Assembly (NCBI GenBank): GCA_002435585.1
Contig: DJDY01000132.1
Location: 1,200-16,001, forward strand
Origin: Lachnospira sp. UBA5912
Lineage (GTDB): Bacteria; Bacillota; Clostridia; Lachnospirales; Lachnospiraceae
DNA: 14,802 nucleotides
Reading direction: 5' to 3'
Shown: one piece after another, positions 6,643-14,598 of the stretch
Layout of the letters: each line of letters starts with the position of its first letter
How positions within the stretch are numbered: the first letter of the stretch is position 1
Translations under genes and position numbers: made by a program
Notes under the pieces: generated by a model
Database searches by the model: none
Told to the model about the DNA's origin: nothing
Seen by the model: the letters and a program-made list of their open reading frames with translations, nothing else

Positions 6643-8439
6643 TCATTGCATTATCACGTTTATGAGCGTGGCAGTTATTACGCTGCATTCTATCTCGTAC
6701 TCAGCCCACTGTGAGGCTGCTTTCATTTTGTTTATAGTAAGCAGTCCTTTGATATCATCTTTACTTCCTATAAGGCACTGAATTGTTGAATATATATGTC
6801 TTTTTCTCATCTCATCAGCAAACTCTGGTGCAACATCCTGATTATTGTTAACAAAACTTGCGGCTATGTATGTTTTATCACCCATCAGTCTTTTAAAGCC
6901 TTCTGAATATACGTATGACATATCTTCATCTTCTTTTATCTGCGTTCCTACAGATATATCCTTTTCCAGACCTGCACCCTTGTATATGCTTATATTATCA
7001 ACCTTATACATCTTTAACATATGCTCAAGCATAGTCATAACAGCTGACTTCTTATCATTGTTATATTGTACCATGATATCGGTAAGATATCTTAACTCTC
7101 GCATTTCCCTGCCATCGTTGATTATCTTATCCTTCTGGTTAAGCGAATTCTCATAAGCCTCTCTGTGTATCTCATCCCTGAAGAATACATATCTGTCTCT
7201 TCCTTTTTCCTTGGCAACATACAGGCAGAAATCAGCTTTCTTAAACAATTCCTCGTACTCATGCCCGTTATTAGGACTAAACGCAACACCTATGGATGTA
7301 GTTACCTGGAAATTCTCATAATCGTTCTTAAACTCCCACTTAACCTGTGTTCTTATGGCACGCAATATACCTCGCAGTGCATAATCATCATTGATACCCT
7401 TAAGTACAATCATGAATTCGTCTCCACCGATACGTCCTACAACACCATCTTCACCAACAACTTCCTTAAGCTTCTTTGCAACTCTTGTCAACACCTTATC
7501 ACCATACAGGTGTCCATATCTGTCATTTACCTGTTTGAAATAATCTATATCAAGAATAGCTATGCTTACCCTGTTGACAGTATCCTGCTTAACAAGCCTT
7601 GATGCATACTCTGTTATTGTTTTCTTGTTATATACCTTGGTCAGGGAATCCATGGTAAGCTCATCTACCACTTCAACTATATTTCCCATACTGTTAACCC
7701 CATCTGCAAGAACAATTCTTCCTGTAACAATATTCTCACCAGTATACTTGGTATATATAGTTCCGATAAACTTAACCTTCTCCATAACCTTGCCTAATGT
7801 TCTCATATTGGTAGTCAGTTTAACGCAGAAATCAGATGTATAAGATCTGATACAGCTTATAAGATTATCAAGCTCCAGAATATCTTCCTTCAATACTCTT
7901 CCATCTGCCATGTAATCATGCCATTCATCAAGAGGCATACGCACTATAACTTCTCTTGAGCTTCCCTCATAACGCACAATCTTAATATCACCTGTCTGTT
8001 CGGAATATGTAAACACATACTCTCCTGTAAGCCCCATAACCACACGTTCTCTTGATATATCATCACATATATGGTAATTGGTTTCAACCACACTGTCTAT
8101 ATCAAGCATCTCAATATCTATATTACGCAGCACTGAATCCCCTTCAAAAGCAAGAAGCTTAACAAGATTTAACCTGTACTCATCATTGCCGTTCCTAAAC
8201 AGAAAACACTTCTCAGTCTCTGCACCATCAAACCCATCAATAAATTCTATAAAACTATCTTTTTCCCCTGGATTAACGAATTCGGTTATGCAACCATATG
8301 TAGCGTTACCAAAATAATCATTGAACGCCCTGTTTGTTACACTTGTAAGATAAAATCTATCTATAACAGCCAGTCTTTTGTCAAGCCTGTGTGCTGCAAT
8401 ATAACTTTCGTTAAATCCAACATCCTGTTGTGAATGCAT
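6643..8439 (-). CDS. Diguanylate cyclase with PAS-like and GAF-like sensor regions
   Basis: A 598-residue cytoplasmic signalling protein, predicted to make cyclic di-GMP from two GTP. No signal peptide or membrane segment is seen. Residues about 1-250 look like one or two degenerate PAS modules. The GGDEF domain (about 263-420) starts at MDSLTKVYNKK and has LDIDYFKQVND near 297, the intact signature GGDEF (338-342) and the closing motif KADFCLYVAKEKGR. The residues ahead of the signature are VGED rather than RxxD, so the classical product-inhibition site is absent. Residues about 440-598 resemble a GAF fold, an unusual place for a sensor since GGDEF is most often C-terminal. The start follows AAGGAG at 11 bases. 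It stands alone between a divergent small gene and nrdD, so its stimulus cannot be inferred from context. The cyclase call is firm; the sensor-domain names are tentative. Confidence 0.9.
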   Translation of the reverse strand: MHSQQDVGFNESYIAAHRLDKRLAVIDRFYLTSVTNRAFNDYFGNATYGCITEFVNPGEKDSFIEFIDGFDGAETEKCFLFRNGNDEYRLNLVKLLAFEGDSVLRNIDIEMLDIDSVVETNYHICDDISRERVVMGLTGEYVFTYSEQTGDIKIVRYEGSSREVIVRMPLDEWHDYMADGRVLKEDILELDNLISCIRSYTSDFCVKLTTNMRTLGKVMEKVKFIGTIYTKYTGENIVTGRIVLADGVNSMGNIVEVVDELTMDSLTKVYNKKTITEYASRLVKQDTVNRVSIAILDIDYFKQVNDRYGHLYGDKVLTRVAKKLKEVVGEDGVVGRIGGDEFMIVLKGINDDYALRGILRAIRTQVKWEFKNDYENFQVTTSIGVAFSPNNGHEYEELFKKADFCLYVAKEKGRDRYVFFRDEIHREAYENSLNQKDKIINDGREMRELRYLTDIMVQYNNDKKSAVMTMLEHMLKMYKVDNISIYKGAGLEKDISVGTQIKEDEDMSYVYSEGFKRLMGDKTYIAASFVNNNQDVAPEFADEMRKRHIYSTIQCLIGSKDDIKGLLTINKMKAASQWAEYEIECSVITATLINVIMQ

Positions 8440-8492
8440 AATAATACTTTCTCCTTAATACGATTGTAAATTACGATTTACTTATGTTATTA

Positions 8493-8498
8493 ATTATA
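8493..8498 (-). promoter_or_regulatory. Candidate -10 box for the GGDEF gene
   Basis: A perfect TATAAT reads on the minus strand 54 bases upstream of the GGDEF start codon. The hexamer 17 bases further upstream is TTGCAT, a poor -35 match. Assigned on the -10 and its position only. Confidence 0.4.
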
Positions 8499-8592
8499 AT
8501 AAAAATAGCATAAATATGCAATGTTTTTATTTGTTTTTTAGTACTTTGGTACCAATACAAAAACTGATATTTTAATTTAAAATTCACTATGA

Positions 8593-8598
8593 TATAAT
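8593..8598 (+). promoter_or_regulatory. Candidate -10 box for the 53-residue ORF
   Basis: A perfect TATAAT lies 65 bases before the small ORF's start, giving a transcript start near 8605. The -35 region is AT-rich without a good hexamer. It lies back to back with the GGDEF promoter, about 100 bp away. Confidence 0.45.
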
Positions 8599-8663
8599 AA
8601 CTGATGTTGTTGATGTGAATCATAACAATCTAGAAATACTGATAATATGTGGAGGTTTTTATT

Positions 8664-8825
8664 ATGGAGCGTGTAAAGTACAGCAAAGTAGAGGTAAAAC
8701 ATGGAAACAGTGCGAAGAAGTTTCCAGTCTATGAAATCTATCTTGATGGTATGATTGTAACAAAGGTATCATCAGAAATAGAGGCAGTTGAAATGGTATC
8801 ACGCTGGCAGGAGATTTATAAATAA
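8664..8825 (+). CDS. Small protein of unknown function, 53 residues
   Basis: I do not recognise this protein. Its reality is supported by a strong ribosome site, GGAGG seven to eight bases before ATG, a perfect TATAAT upstream, a strong terminator downstream, and gene-like composition. The sequence begins MERVKYSKVEVKHG and ends VSRWQEIYK. It has mixed charge, no cysteine, no signal peptide and no membrane segment. The middle (FPVYEIYLDGMIVTKV) reads as two beta strands joined by a turn, and SSEIEAVEMVSRWQEIYK as an amphipathic helix, so a small beta-beta-alpha fold is plausible. It is transcribed alone, divergently from the diguanylate cyclase and convergently with the ABC operon. A link to cyclic-di-GMP signalling is suggested only by sharing an intergenic region. 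It could be a regulatory adaptor or a housekeeping small protein. Confidence 0.7.
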   Translation: MERVKYSKVEVKHGNSAKKFPVYEIYLDGMIVTKVSSEIEAVEMVSRWQEIYK

Positions 8826-8968
8826 TTTTACAGGTAATATTATAGGGGTTTTATTACTTAGTATTTTAATTTTTATATTTTAACTTTAAATATTTTATTT
8901 TTATTCTGACTATCTTTGTTTTATTATATATATCCGAATCATATTAATTGTATAGACAGAATATCAAA

Positions 8969-9024
8969 AGAGAGCAGCTGTGAAATGTATGCAATATTAC
9001 ATTTTACAGCTTCTCTCTTTTTTT
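8969..9024. terminator. Strong bidirectional terminator between the small gene and the ABC operon
   Basis: The arms at 8969-8989 and 8998-9018 form a 21-bp stem (AGAGAG.AGCTGT.AAATGTA type) with one mismatch, one G/T pair and a short loop, followed on the plus strand by a run of T's to 9024. On the minus strand the stem ends in TTTT. It sits two bases after the permease stop codon, serving both convergent units. Bases 8826-8968 hold only AT-rich sequence without visible features. Confidence 0.9.
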
Positions 9025-9026
9025 CA

Positions 9027-11309
9027 TTACTCCACTGTTTTTAATGCCTCGTCCATTGGTATCTTTTTTATTTTGTTTATCATAAATAGTGATATTACAG
9101 CATATACTGTTATATTTAACACAAACATTACTGGGAACAGATATGGTGCATAATAGCAGGATATCCAGCCTGACATTTTTTCCATGAATACACGGAAAAG
9201 ATAATTCATTATGATGACTGATAACCCGATACTCACTGCTACTGATATGACTACTACGATTGTGGTTGATGTCACATACAGCCTGCTTATCTCACGGTTA
9301 GAATAGCCAAGTATCTTAACCATGGATATTGATGTTGTATTCTTCTCAACTATAAGCTTGGTAAGAAGAAACATAAGGACTGCAAACAGCACAACTGCAA
9401 ATATCTTCACAAGATTGAATACAGCTCCCATTGAACGGTCTAACTGTCTTGATACTTTTGTAAGATTATCTATTGTTATCTCTGTAGCGACATATTTTTC
9501 ATCTATATCAAGTGTGTTGTCTGAAAAGTATCCACTATAATAATCTTCTGCTTTATCAAATATACGCTTATATTCTGTATCTGACATGAATATTGCAAAT
9601 GATGAAGGATAATCATAAGTACCATTTACAACGAATTCATACTTATCATCATCATACTTTTCTTTCAGAGTTATCGTGTCGCCTTTTTTTATCTGAAACT
9701 TGTCAGCATAACCTTCTGTTACATATACTTCATTATCCTTAAGTAATTCCGTATCAATATTTACATAGCTGCTGTTATCTTTAATGCCATATACAAGCAC
9801 ATCCTCACTCTTTAATCTGCCCTCTATTGTTGCAAGTGATTTCACACAGTATTTTTCAGCATTATCATCATCAACATCAACCGGCACCTTAAGCACATAC
9901 TGATGGTTTGCTATAAGCTTATCAAGTATTTCATTCTGATAGTGCGTTAACAAAGGTCCAAGCATAAGTCCAAAAAGCAGTAGTATATTGGCAAACAATA
10001 TTCCAATGAATAATGTCATATAATTAGGCAGGTTCTGTATTATTATTCTTAGCCTGAATCTGTTAAAGAACTTAAATTCTGGCAGTTTCACAGTTTTTTT
10101 CTTCTGCTTTCGTGTAAGATCTCTTCTTAAAAACTTCAACGGTGAAAGTTTTAATCTATATCCTATTATGAGCAGATTGATGACAAGCATTATAATAACC
10201 GGAATCACAGTTGTTAAAATAAAAGCATCTTCATTCCATAATGTATGATATGTCGGAAATGAATAGCTTTGATAATATGTATCCACAAATATTCCTTTAA
10301 ATGCTGTATATCCAAGTATATTGCCCACAAGTGCTCCAAATATGGTAACTATGATAGGTAAGACTATATAATGTTTTAAAAGTTCACCTCTTGTATATCC
10401 GGATGCCCGTAATGTTCCTATAACATTAGCTTCTTTTACAATAGTGTTGTTTGTTGTTACCGCAAACACAAATGCCATAATCACAATAAGTACATACAGA
10501 AGCACTATCATCATAGCTCTGTCACTTCCTATATCATCACCTGCAAAATGTATTGCCTGATTAATATACTGCGGTATATAATTAACAATTATTGCATTAG
10601 AAGCGATTGTTTTCATAAAATCATCTGCCATGACTTTAGCTTCTTTGTCATCGGATGGCTTATTATCATACAACCATGAATAAACATAATGAATATGTGT
10701 ATCATCATAGGCATCAAAACATTTCTGTGATACAACTCCCACACCGAATTTAAGTGAGTCAAACATGGTATCTGAGTTATCCGAAAACAGACTGCTGTAA
10801 TCTGAAAGTGCAACTAATCCTGTTACCTTAAGCATGCGTGACCCTGCCGTTATCGTATCCCCCACTTTAATACTATTATTAACAGCATACATTCTGTCTA
10901 TCGCAATCTCATCAATACCATCTGGAAGGTATCCATCCATAACGTCTACTTTATCTACATTTTCCCTGTTAACATAGAATCTGAGCGTACTCTGGCTGTC
11001 TTCGTCGCATTTATTATCATTATGCTTTACAACCTTCTCTTCTTTATAGAAATTCTCATATATTGTGACATTATCCTGTTCAAGTTTAGCTATAATGTCA
11101 TCGTCTGCTTTTGAATACAACTCAAAATTGCCATCTTCCACATTGTACTTCTCAAAACTTTTAATGTATGTATCATACATGCTTCCATCAGCTATAAGAA
11201 AACCACTGATAAGACCTATAACTGATGTCATAAATACAAATATAACTATATATTTGGCAAGTTCCCCTTTCAACTCCCTTAAAAGGCGCTTATTCAAAGG
11301 ATTTTTCAT
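9027..11309 (-). CDS. ABC transporter permease, FtsX/MacB type with two FtsX domains
   Basis: A 760-residue membrane protein, predicted partner of the ATPase encoded just upstream. Helix 1 (20-41) is followed by an extracellular domain (about 42-262). Helices 2-4 (about 266-287, 314-335 and 363-384) form a first FtsX core, with the cytoplasmic coupling motif IGTLRASGYTRGEL (297-310). A basic linker precedes helix 5 (430-454), a second extracellular domain (about 455-625) and helices 6-8 (about 630-655, 678-705 and 721-744), with the matching motif MVKILGYSNREI (663-674). Such proteins act as mechanotransmission or export machines rather than classic importers. Candidate substrates are antimicrobial peptides, lipids or exported proteins, but nothing here identifies one. 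It is not BceB-like, as the extracellular loops are duplicated. AAGG lies nine bases before the start. No membrane-fusion protein or two-component system is adjacent. Confidence 0.9.
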   Translation of the reverse strand: MKNPLNKRLLRELKGELAKYIVIFVFMTSVIGLISGFLIADGSMYDTYIKSFEKYNVEDGNFELYSKADDDIIAKLEQDNVTIYENFYKEEKVVKHNDNKCDEDSQSTLRFYVNRENVDKVDVMDGYLPDGIDEIAIDRMYAVNNSIKVGDTITAGSRMLKVTGLVALSDYSSLFSDNSDTMFDSLKFGVGVVSQKCFDAYDDTHIHYVYSWLYDNKPSDDKEAKVMADDFMKTIASNAIIVNYIPQYINQAIHFAGDDIGSDRAMMIVLLYVLIVIMAFVFAVTTNNTIVKEANVIGTLRASGYTRGELLKHYIVLPIIVTIFGALVGNILGYTAFKGIFVDTYYQSYSFPTYHTLWNEDAFILTTVIPVIIMLVINLLIIGYRLKLSPLKFLRRDLTRKQKKKTVKLPEFKFFNRFRLRIIIQNLPNYMTLFIGILFANILLLFGLMLGPLLTHYQNEILDKLIANHQYVLKVPVDVDDDNAEKYCVKSLATIEGRLKSEDVLVYGIKDNSSYVNIDTELLKDNEVYVTEGYADKFQIKKGDTITLKEKYDDDKYEFVVNGTYDYPSSFAIFMSDTEYKRIFDKAEDYYSGYFSDNTLDIDEKYVATEITIDNLTKVSRQLDRSMGAVFNLVKIFAVVLFAVLMFLLTKLIVEKNTTSISMVKILGYSNREISRLYVTSTTIVVVISVAVSIGLSVIIMNYLFRVFMEKMSGWISCYYAPYLFPVMFVLNITVYAVISLFMINKIKKIPMDEALKTVE

Positions 11310-11369
11310 ATCAAATAACCTTACCTTTCCTTACACATTCCACTTTTATCTATTTCATATACTATCTGG

Positions 11370-12068
11370 CTACCACTCAAGATTGCTGGCATCGATCTTA
11401 TGAGTATTGGATATATTTTCCATAACTTCTCCATCTCTTAACCTGATAACATGGTCTGCCATATTCTGTATAGCGTCATTATGTGTAACCATAATTACTG
11501 TATTTCCATATTTTTTATTAACATCTTCTATAAGCTTTAATATTTCCTTAGATGTGTGATAATCAAGAGCTCCTGTCGGTTCATCACACAAAAGTATATC
11601 AGGATTCTTGACTATCGCTCTTCCTATGGCTGTTCTTTGCTGCTGTCCACCTGATAACTGATTAGGCAGCTTATATCTGTGCTCTGAAAGTCCAAGTGTA
11701 TTAATAAGTTCATCTATATCAAGTGGCGAATCACTTAAGTATGCTCCCACTTCTATGTTTTCTTTAACATTAAGATTAGGAATCAGATTATACATCTGAA
11801 AAACATATCCAAGATGTTTTCTTCTATATCTTGTAAGCTCATTTTCCTTCATATCTTTTGTTTTTTCGTTATTGATACTGACATACCCCGAATCTGCATC
11901 GTCTATTCCGCCTATTATGTTAAGTAATGTAGATTTACCAGAACCAGATGGACCAAGTAATACACATATTTCCCCTTTTTTTACTTCAAAATTGATTCCC
12001 TTAAGTACTTCTACCTTTGTAGAACCATTGTCATATGATTTCTTTAAATCTTTCACAGTAAGAAACAT
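11370..12068 (-). CDS. ABC transporter ATPase, LolD/MacB family
   Basis: A 232-residue nucleotide-binding subunit that should energise the FtsX-type permease encoded 60 bases downstream in the same operon. All catalytic motifs are present: Walker A GPSGSGKST (39-47), Q-loop Gln91, signature LSGGQQQR (138-145), Walker B ILLCDEP (158-164) with Glu163, D-loop GALD and switch His196. The stretch YNLIPNLNVKENIE after the Q-loop and GRAIVKNPDILLCDEPTGALD are typical of the LolD/MacB/FtsE branch. The length equals one ATPase domain with nothing fused. GGGAG lies four to six bases before ATG. The operon has its own upstream region with a possible operator, suggesting inducible expression. Confidence 0.95.
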   Translation of the reverse strand: MFLTVKDLKKSYDNGSTKVEVLKGINFEVKKGEICVLLGPSGSGKSTLLNIIGGIDDADSGYVSINNEKTKDMKENELTRYRRKHLGYVFQMYNLIPNLNVKENIEVGAYLSDSPLDIDELINTLGLSEHRYKLPNQLSGGQQQRTAIGRAIVKNPDILLCDEPTGALDYHTSKEILKLIEDVNKKYGNTVIMVTHNDAIQNMADHVIRLRDGEVMENISNTHKIDASNLEW

Positions 12069-12144
12069 AACACTCCCTCGCTTTCCTTTTTAATCCTTCA
12101 TTAGTATTTTCTTTTTGAACATTTTCTTTAATTTTCATTTTCTT

Positions 12145-12180
12145 ATTTGATTTTGATTTTATAATTTGATTTTGATTTTA
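12145..12180. repeat. Direct repeat in the ABC operon leader
   Basis: ATTTGATTTTGATTTTA occurs at 12145-12161 and again at 12164-12180, period 19, itself built of TTTGA/TTTTGA units. It lies about 80-110 bases upstream of the ATPase start, within the predicted untranslated region. A slippage duplication or a tandem binding site are both possible. Confidence 0.45.
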
Positions 12181-12247
12181 TATTCATAAGAAAATTACAA
12201 CTGAAAATATTGGTTTGAACTCCAGATTAAACTTTTTGTCTGTAGCT

Positions 12248-12265
12248 AGTTAGATTTGTCTAACT
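12248..12265. promoter_or_regulatory. Inverted-repeat operator candidate for the ABC operon
   Basis: AGTTAGA-TTTG-TCTAACT is a perfect 7+4+7 dyad. Given the TATAAT at 12281-12276 on the minus strand, it would cover about +5 to +22 of the transcript, a usual place for a repressor. The shape suits a MarR- or TetR-type dimer. No regulator gene is present in the window. Confidence 0.5.
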
Positions 12266-12275
12266 GCATATTAAT

Positions 12276-12281
12276 ATTATA
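12276..12281 (-). promoter_or_regulatory. Candidate -10 box for the ABC operon
   Basis: TATAAT on the minus strand, about 195 bases before the ATPase start codon, within an AT-rich palindrome that also contains TATAAT on the plus strand. No convincing -35 hexamer is seen, so activator dependence or a different start are possible. Confidence 0.35.
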
Positions 12282-12406
12282 ATATTTTTAGAGAAAAAAG
12301 AAATGTTATTAATGATAATGTATATCAATAAACTGGTTGTATTATTGTTTACGTTGTTGTTTAACACCATTGATTTATGCCTGCAAACAGGCAAAACAGC
12401 AATCTT

Positions 12407-12483
12407 CCAATTGGGTCATATTTTCTGTATCATTACTTTAAAAAAAATTGACCCTGATTGGCTTTTTTTTGCCAATTGGGTCA
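12407..12483. repeat. CCAATTGGGTCA repeated beside the P-type ATPase terminator
   Basis: CCAATTGGGTCA occurs at 12407-12418 and, in the terminator's right arm, at 12472-12483, 65 bp apart. The near-complement TGACCCTGATTGG (12449-12461) lies between them. The middle element can therefore pair with either neighbour, giving two mutually exclusive hairpins. Confidence 0.6.
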
Positions 12484-12488
12484 ATTTT
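12440..12488 (-). terminator. Intrinsic terminator of the P-type ATPase operon
   Basis: Eleven bases after the ATPase stop, arms 12444-12462 and 12471-12488 pair as AAAATTGACCC/GGGTCAATTTT, then an internal loop, then ATTGGC/GCCAAT around an eight-base loop. On the minus strand it ends in a run of eight T's (12447-12440). This is a classic strong terminator. Confidence 0.9.
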
Positions 12489-12498
12489 ACTAATTATA

Positions 12499-14580
12499 TT
12501 ATCCTTCAACAGGTATATCCTTCATACTGTTCATGCTTATCAATAATGTTGAAGTATTATGTAAAAGTGCAGATGTCGTAGGCGGTATGATGCCAAGCAC
12601 TCCAAGTGCGATAAGTCCTGAGTTAAACGATACTATAGTTCTATAATTGCGGTTAATCTTCTTAATAAGATTGTTACTAAGATCCTTAAGAAATGCTATC
12701 TGTAAAAGATCATCAGCACTGACTGTAATATCTGCTATTTCTCTTGCTATCTGGGCTCCATCACTTATTGCTATTCCTACATCTGCTGCTGAAAGAGCTG
12801 GTGAATCGTTGATACCATCGCCTATCATAATAACCTTTCTTCCAGCTTTCTTTTCTTTCTCAACGAAAGAAGCTTTATCCTCTGGAAGAACCTCAGAATA
12901 ATACTCGTCAACGCCCACATTTTCTGCTATAGCTTTAGCAGTACGTTCACTATCACCTGTCATCATAACAACCTTTGATATGCCAAGTTCTTTTAATCTT
13001 GCTATTACTGCTGCTGCCTCTGGTCTTACAGGGTCTTCTATGCATATAACCGCTGCAAGCTTATCCTCAATTGCAAGATAAAGGTGTGAATACTGTGTTG
13101 GAAGATTATTAAACATATCCTCCTTGCCCTCTGGAATATGACATCCTTCATCCTCAAACACAAAATGATAACTTCCTATAATAGTCTTCTTATTATTAAT
13201 AGTCGTTGATATACCATGTGCCACAATATACTCCACCTTGGTATGCATCTCTTCATGTCTGAGATTCTTCTTAGCCGCAGCATCAACAACTGCCTTGGCC
13301 ATGGAATGTGGAAAATGTTCTTCCATACATGCTGCCATTCTTAACAGTTCGTCCTCATCATCTCCGTTAAATGAATATACACTTTTAACTGTTGGTGTAG
13401 CCTTGGTAAGTGTACCTGTCTTATCAAATACGATTGTATCCGCATCTGCTACAGCCTCAAGGAACTTGCCGCCTTTTACTGTTATATCCTTCTGACCCGC
13501 CTGTCTTATAGCTGACAATACTGTTATAGGCATAGCCAGTTTCAATGCACATGAAAAATCTACCATAAGTATTGAAAGTGCTTTTGTCACATTTCTTGTT
13601 AAAAGATATGTAAGTGCTGTACCGCCAAGTGTATATGGAACAAGTGAATCTGCCAGATGTTCAGCCTTACTTTCAAGTCCTGACTTAAGTTTTTCTGATT
13701 CTTCTATCATCTTAACTATCTTGTCATACTTACTGTTTCCACCATTCTGCTTGACACGTATAGTAAGTTCACCTTCCTCTATAACTGTTCCGGCAAATAC
13801 TGACGTGCCTTCTTTCTTGGCAACAGGAACTGATTCTCCTGTAAGTGAAGCCTGATTAACCATAGCTTCTCCATGTGTTACAACACCATCAAAAGGTATA
13901 ACATTACTTACATGGACTATTATCTCATCATCATTCTTAATCTTGTTTACTGGCACTAACACTTCTGTGTCAGCTGTCTTTAACCATACCTTACTTACAT
14001 TTAATGACATTGTTCTTGCAAGGTCTCCAACAGACTTTTTATGTGTCCATTCTTCCATAATCTCGCCTATGCCAAGAAGGAACATTACAGAACCTGCTGT
14101 GTTAAAGTCACTTCTTAATATAGATACACCAATAGCTGTTGCATCAAGTACAGGAACCTCCATCTTACCCTTTGCAAGTGTCTTAACACCATTGGCAATA
14201 TATTTGACAGATTTGACCGCTGTTACTGCATTTCTGAATGGTATTGGCAGAAACACCTTACTAGCCATTCGTAAGAACACTTTATTAACAAGCCTGTCCT
14301 GATAATATGCATTCATCTCTCTTCCAGAGCTTGTAAGTACATCCTCTGGAACCTGAACTTTATCATAGCTAAACTGTGCAAGTTTTTTAACTATATATTT
14401 CTTATCATTCGTATAGCTTATTACTGCATCGCATGTCTTTTCGTATACCTTAACTTCATAAACAGATTCTATATTTTTAAGGTAATATTCTAGAATGTCA
14501 GCCTGTTTATAAGTCATACGTTTCATATCCATATGAACTCTTATACGACCTTTCATGCTGTGTTTTATATAGAATTTCAT
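12499..14580 (-). CDS. P1B-like heavy-metal-transporting P-type ATPase
   Basis: A 693-residue cation pump that should move a transition metal across the membrane using ATP. The N-terminus (1-70) looks like an HMA_2-type metal-associated domain but has no CxxC. Weak membrane segments follow (about 109-130 and 145-178), then the actuator motif TGES (247-250), membrane segments to residue 352, phosphorylation motif DKTGT with Asp386, the nucleotide-binding motif HFPHSMA (His425), hinge GDGINDSP (587-594) and two C-terminal helices ending near HNTSTLLISMNS. The membrane metal-site motif is SCALKLAMP (343-351), not the CPC, CPH, SPC or TPC of well-studied P1B groups. The usual HP dipeptide reads HS. 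Substrate therefore cannot be assigned; iron, manganese, zinc and copper remain open. It follows the small acidic-tailed gene by 18 bases, in one operon. Confidence 0.9.
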   Translation of the reverse strand: MKFYIKHSMKGRIRVHMDMKRMTYKQADILEYYLKNIESVYEVKVYEKTCDAVISYTNDKKYIVKKLAQFSYDKVQVPEDVLTSSGREMNAYYQDRLVNKVFLRMASKVFLPIPFRNAVTAVKSVKYIANGVKTLAKGKMEVPVLDATAIGVSILRSDFNTAGSVMFLLGIGEIMEEWTHKKSVGDLARTMSLNVSKVWLKTADTEVLVPVNKIKNDDEIIVHVSNVIPFDGVVTHGEAMVNQASLTGESVPVAKKEGTSVFAGTVIEEGELTIRVKQNGGNSKYDKIVKMIEESEKLKSGLESKAEHLADSLVPYTLGGTALTYLLTRNVTKALSILMVDFSCALKLAMPITVLSAIRQAGQKDITVKGGKFLEAVADADTIVFDKTGTLTKATPTVKSVYSFNGDDEDELLRMAACMEEHFPHSMAKAVVDAAAKKNLRHEEMHTKVEYIVAHGISTTINNKKTIIGSYHFVFEDEGCHIPEGKEDMFNNLPTQYSHLYLAIEDKLAAVICIEDPVRPEAAAVIARLKELGISKVVMMTGDSERTAKAIAENVGVDEYYSEVLPEDKASFVEKEKKAGRKVIMIGDGINDSPALSAADVGIAISDGAQIAREIADITVSADDLLQIAFLKDLSNNLIKKINRNYRTIVSFNSGLIALGVLGIIPPTTSALLHNTSTLLISMNSMKDIPVEG

Positions 14581-14598
14581 AACCTGGCCTCTTAAGTT

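Noticed and set aside
7165..7602. 145-codon plus-strand open frame
   Set aside because: Antisense to the GGDEF domain, including its signature; no ribosome site and no family resemblance.
9027..12068. MacAB or BceAB naming for the ABC pair
   Set aside because: There is no MacA-like adaptor, the ATPase is not fused to the permease, and the permease has two similar extracellular loops rather than the single large BceB one.
12379..12392. Short hairpin GCCTG-CAAA-CAGGC
   Set aside because: Only five to six pairs with no T run on either strand and no promoter nearby; too weak to annotate.
12303..12581. 92-codon plus-strand open frame across the ATPase terminator
   Set aside because: It runs through a terminator hairpin and into the 3' end of the ATPase gene, with a hydrophobic low-complexity translation and no ribosome site.
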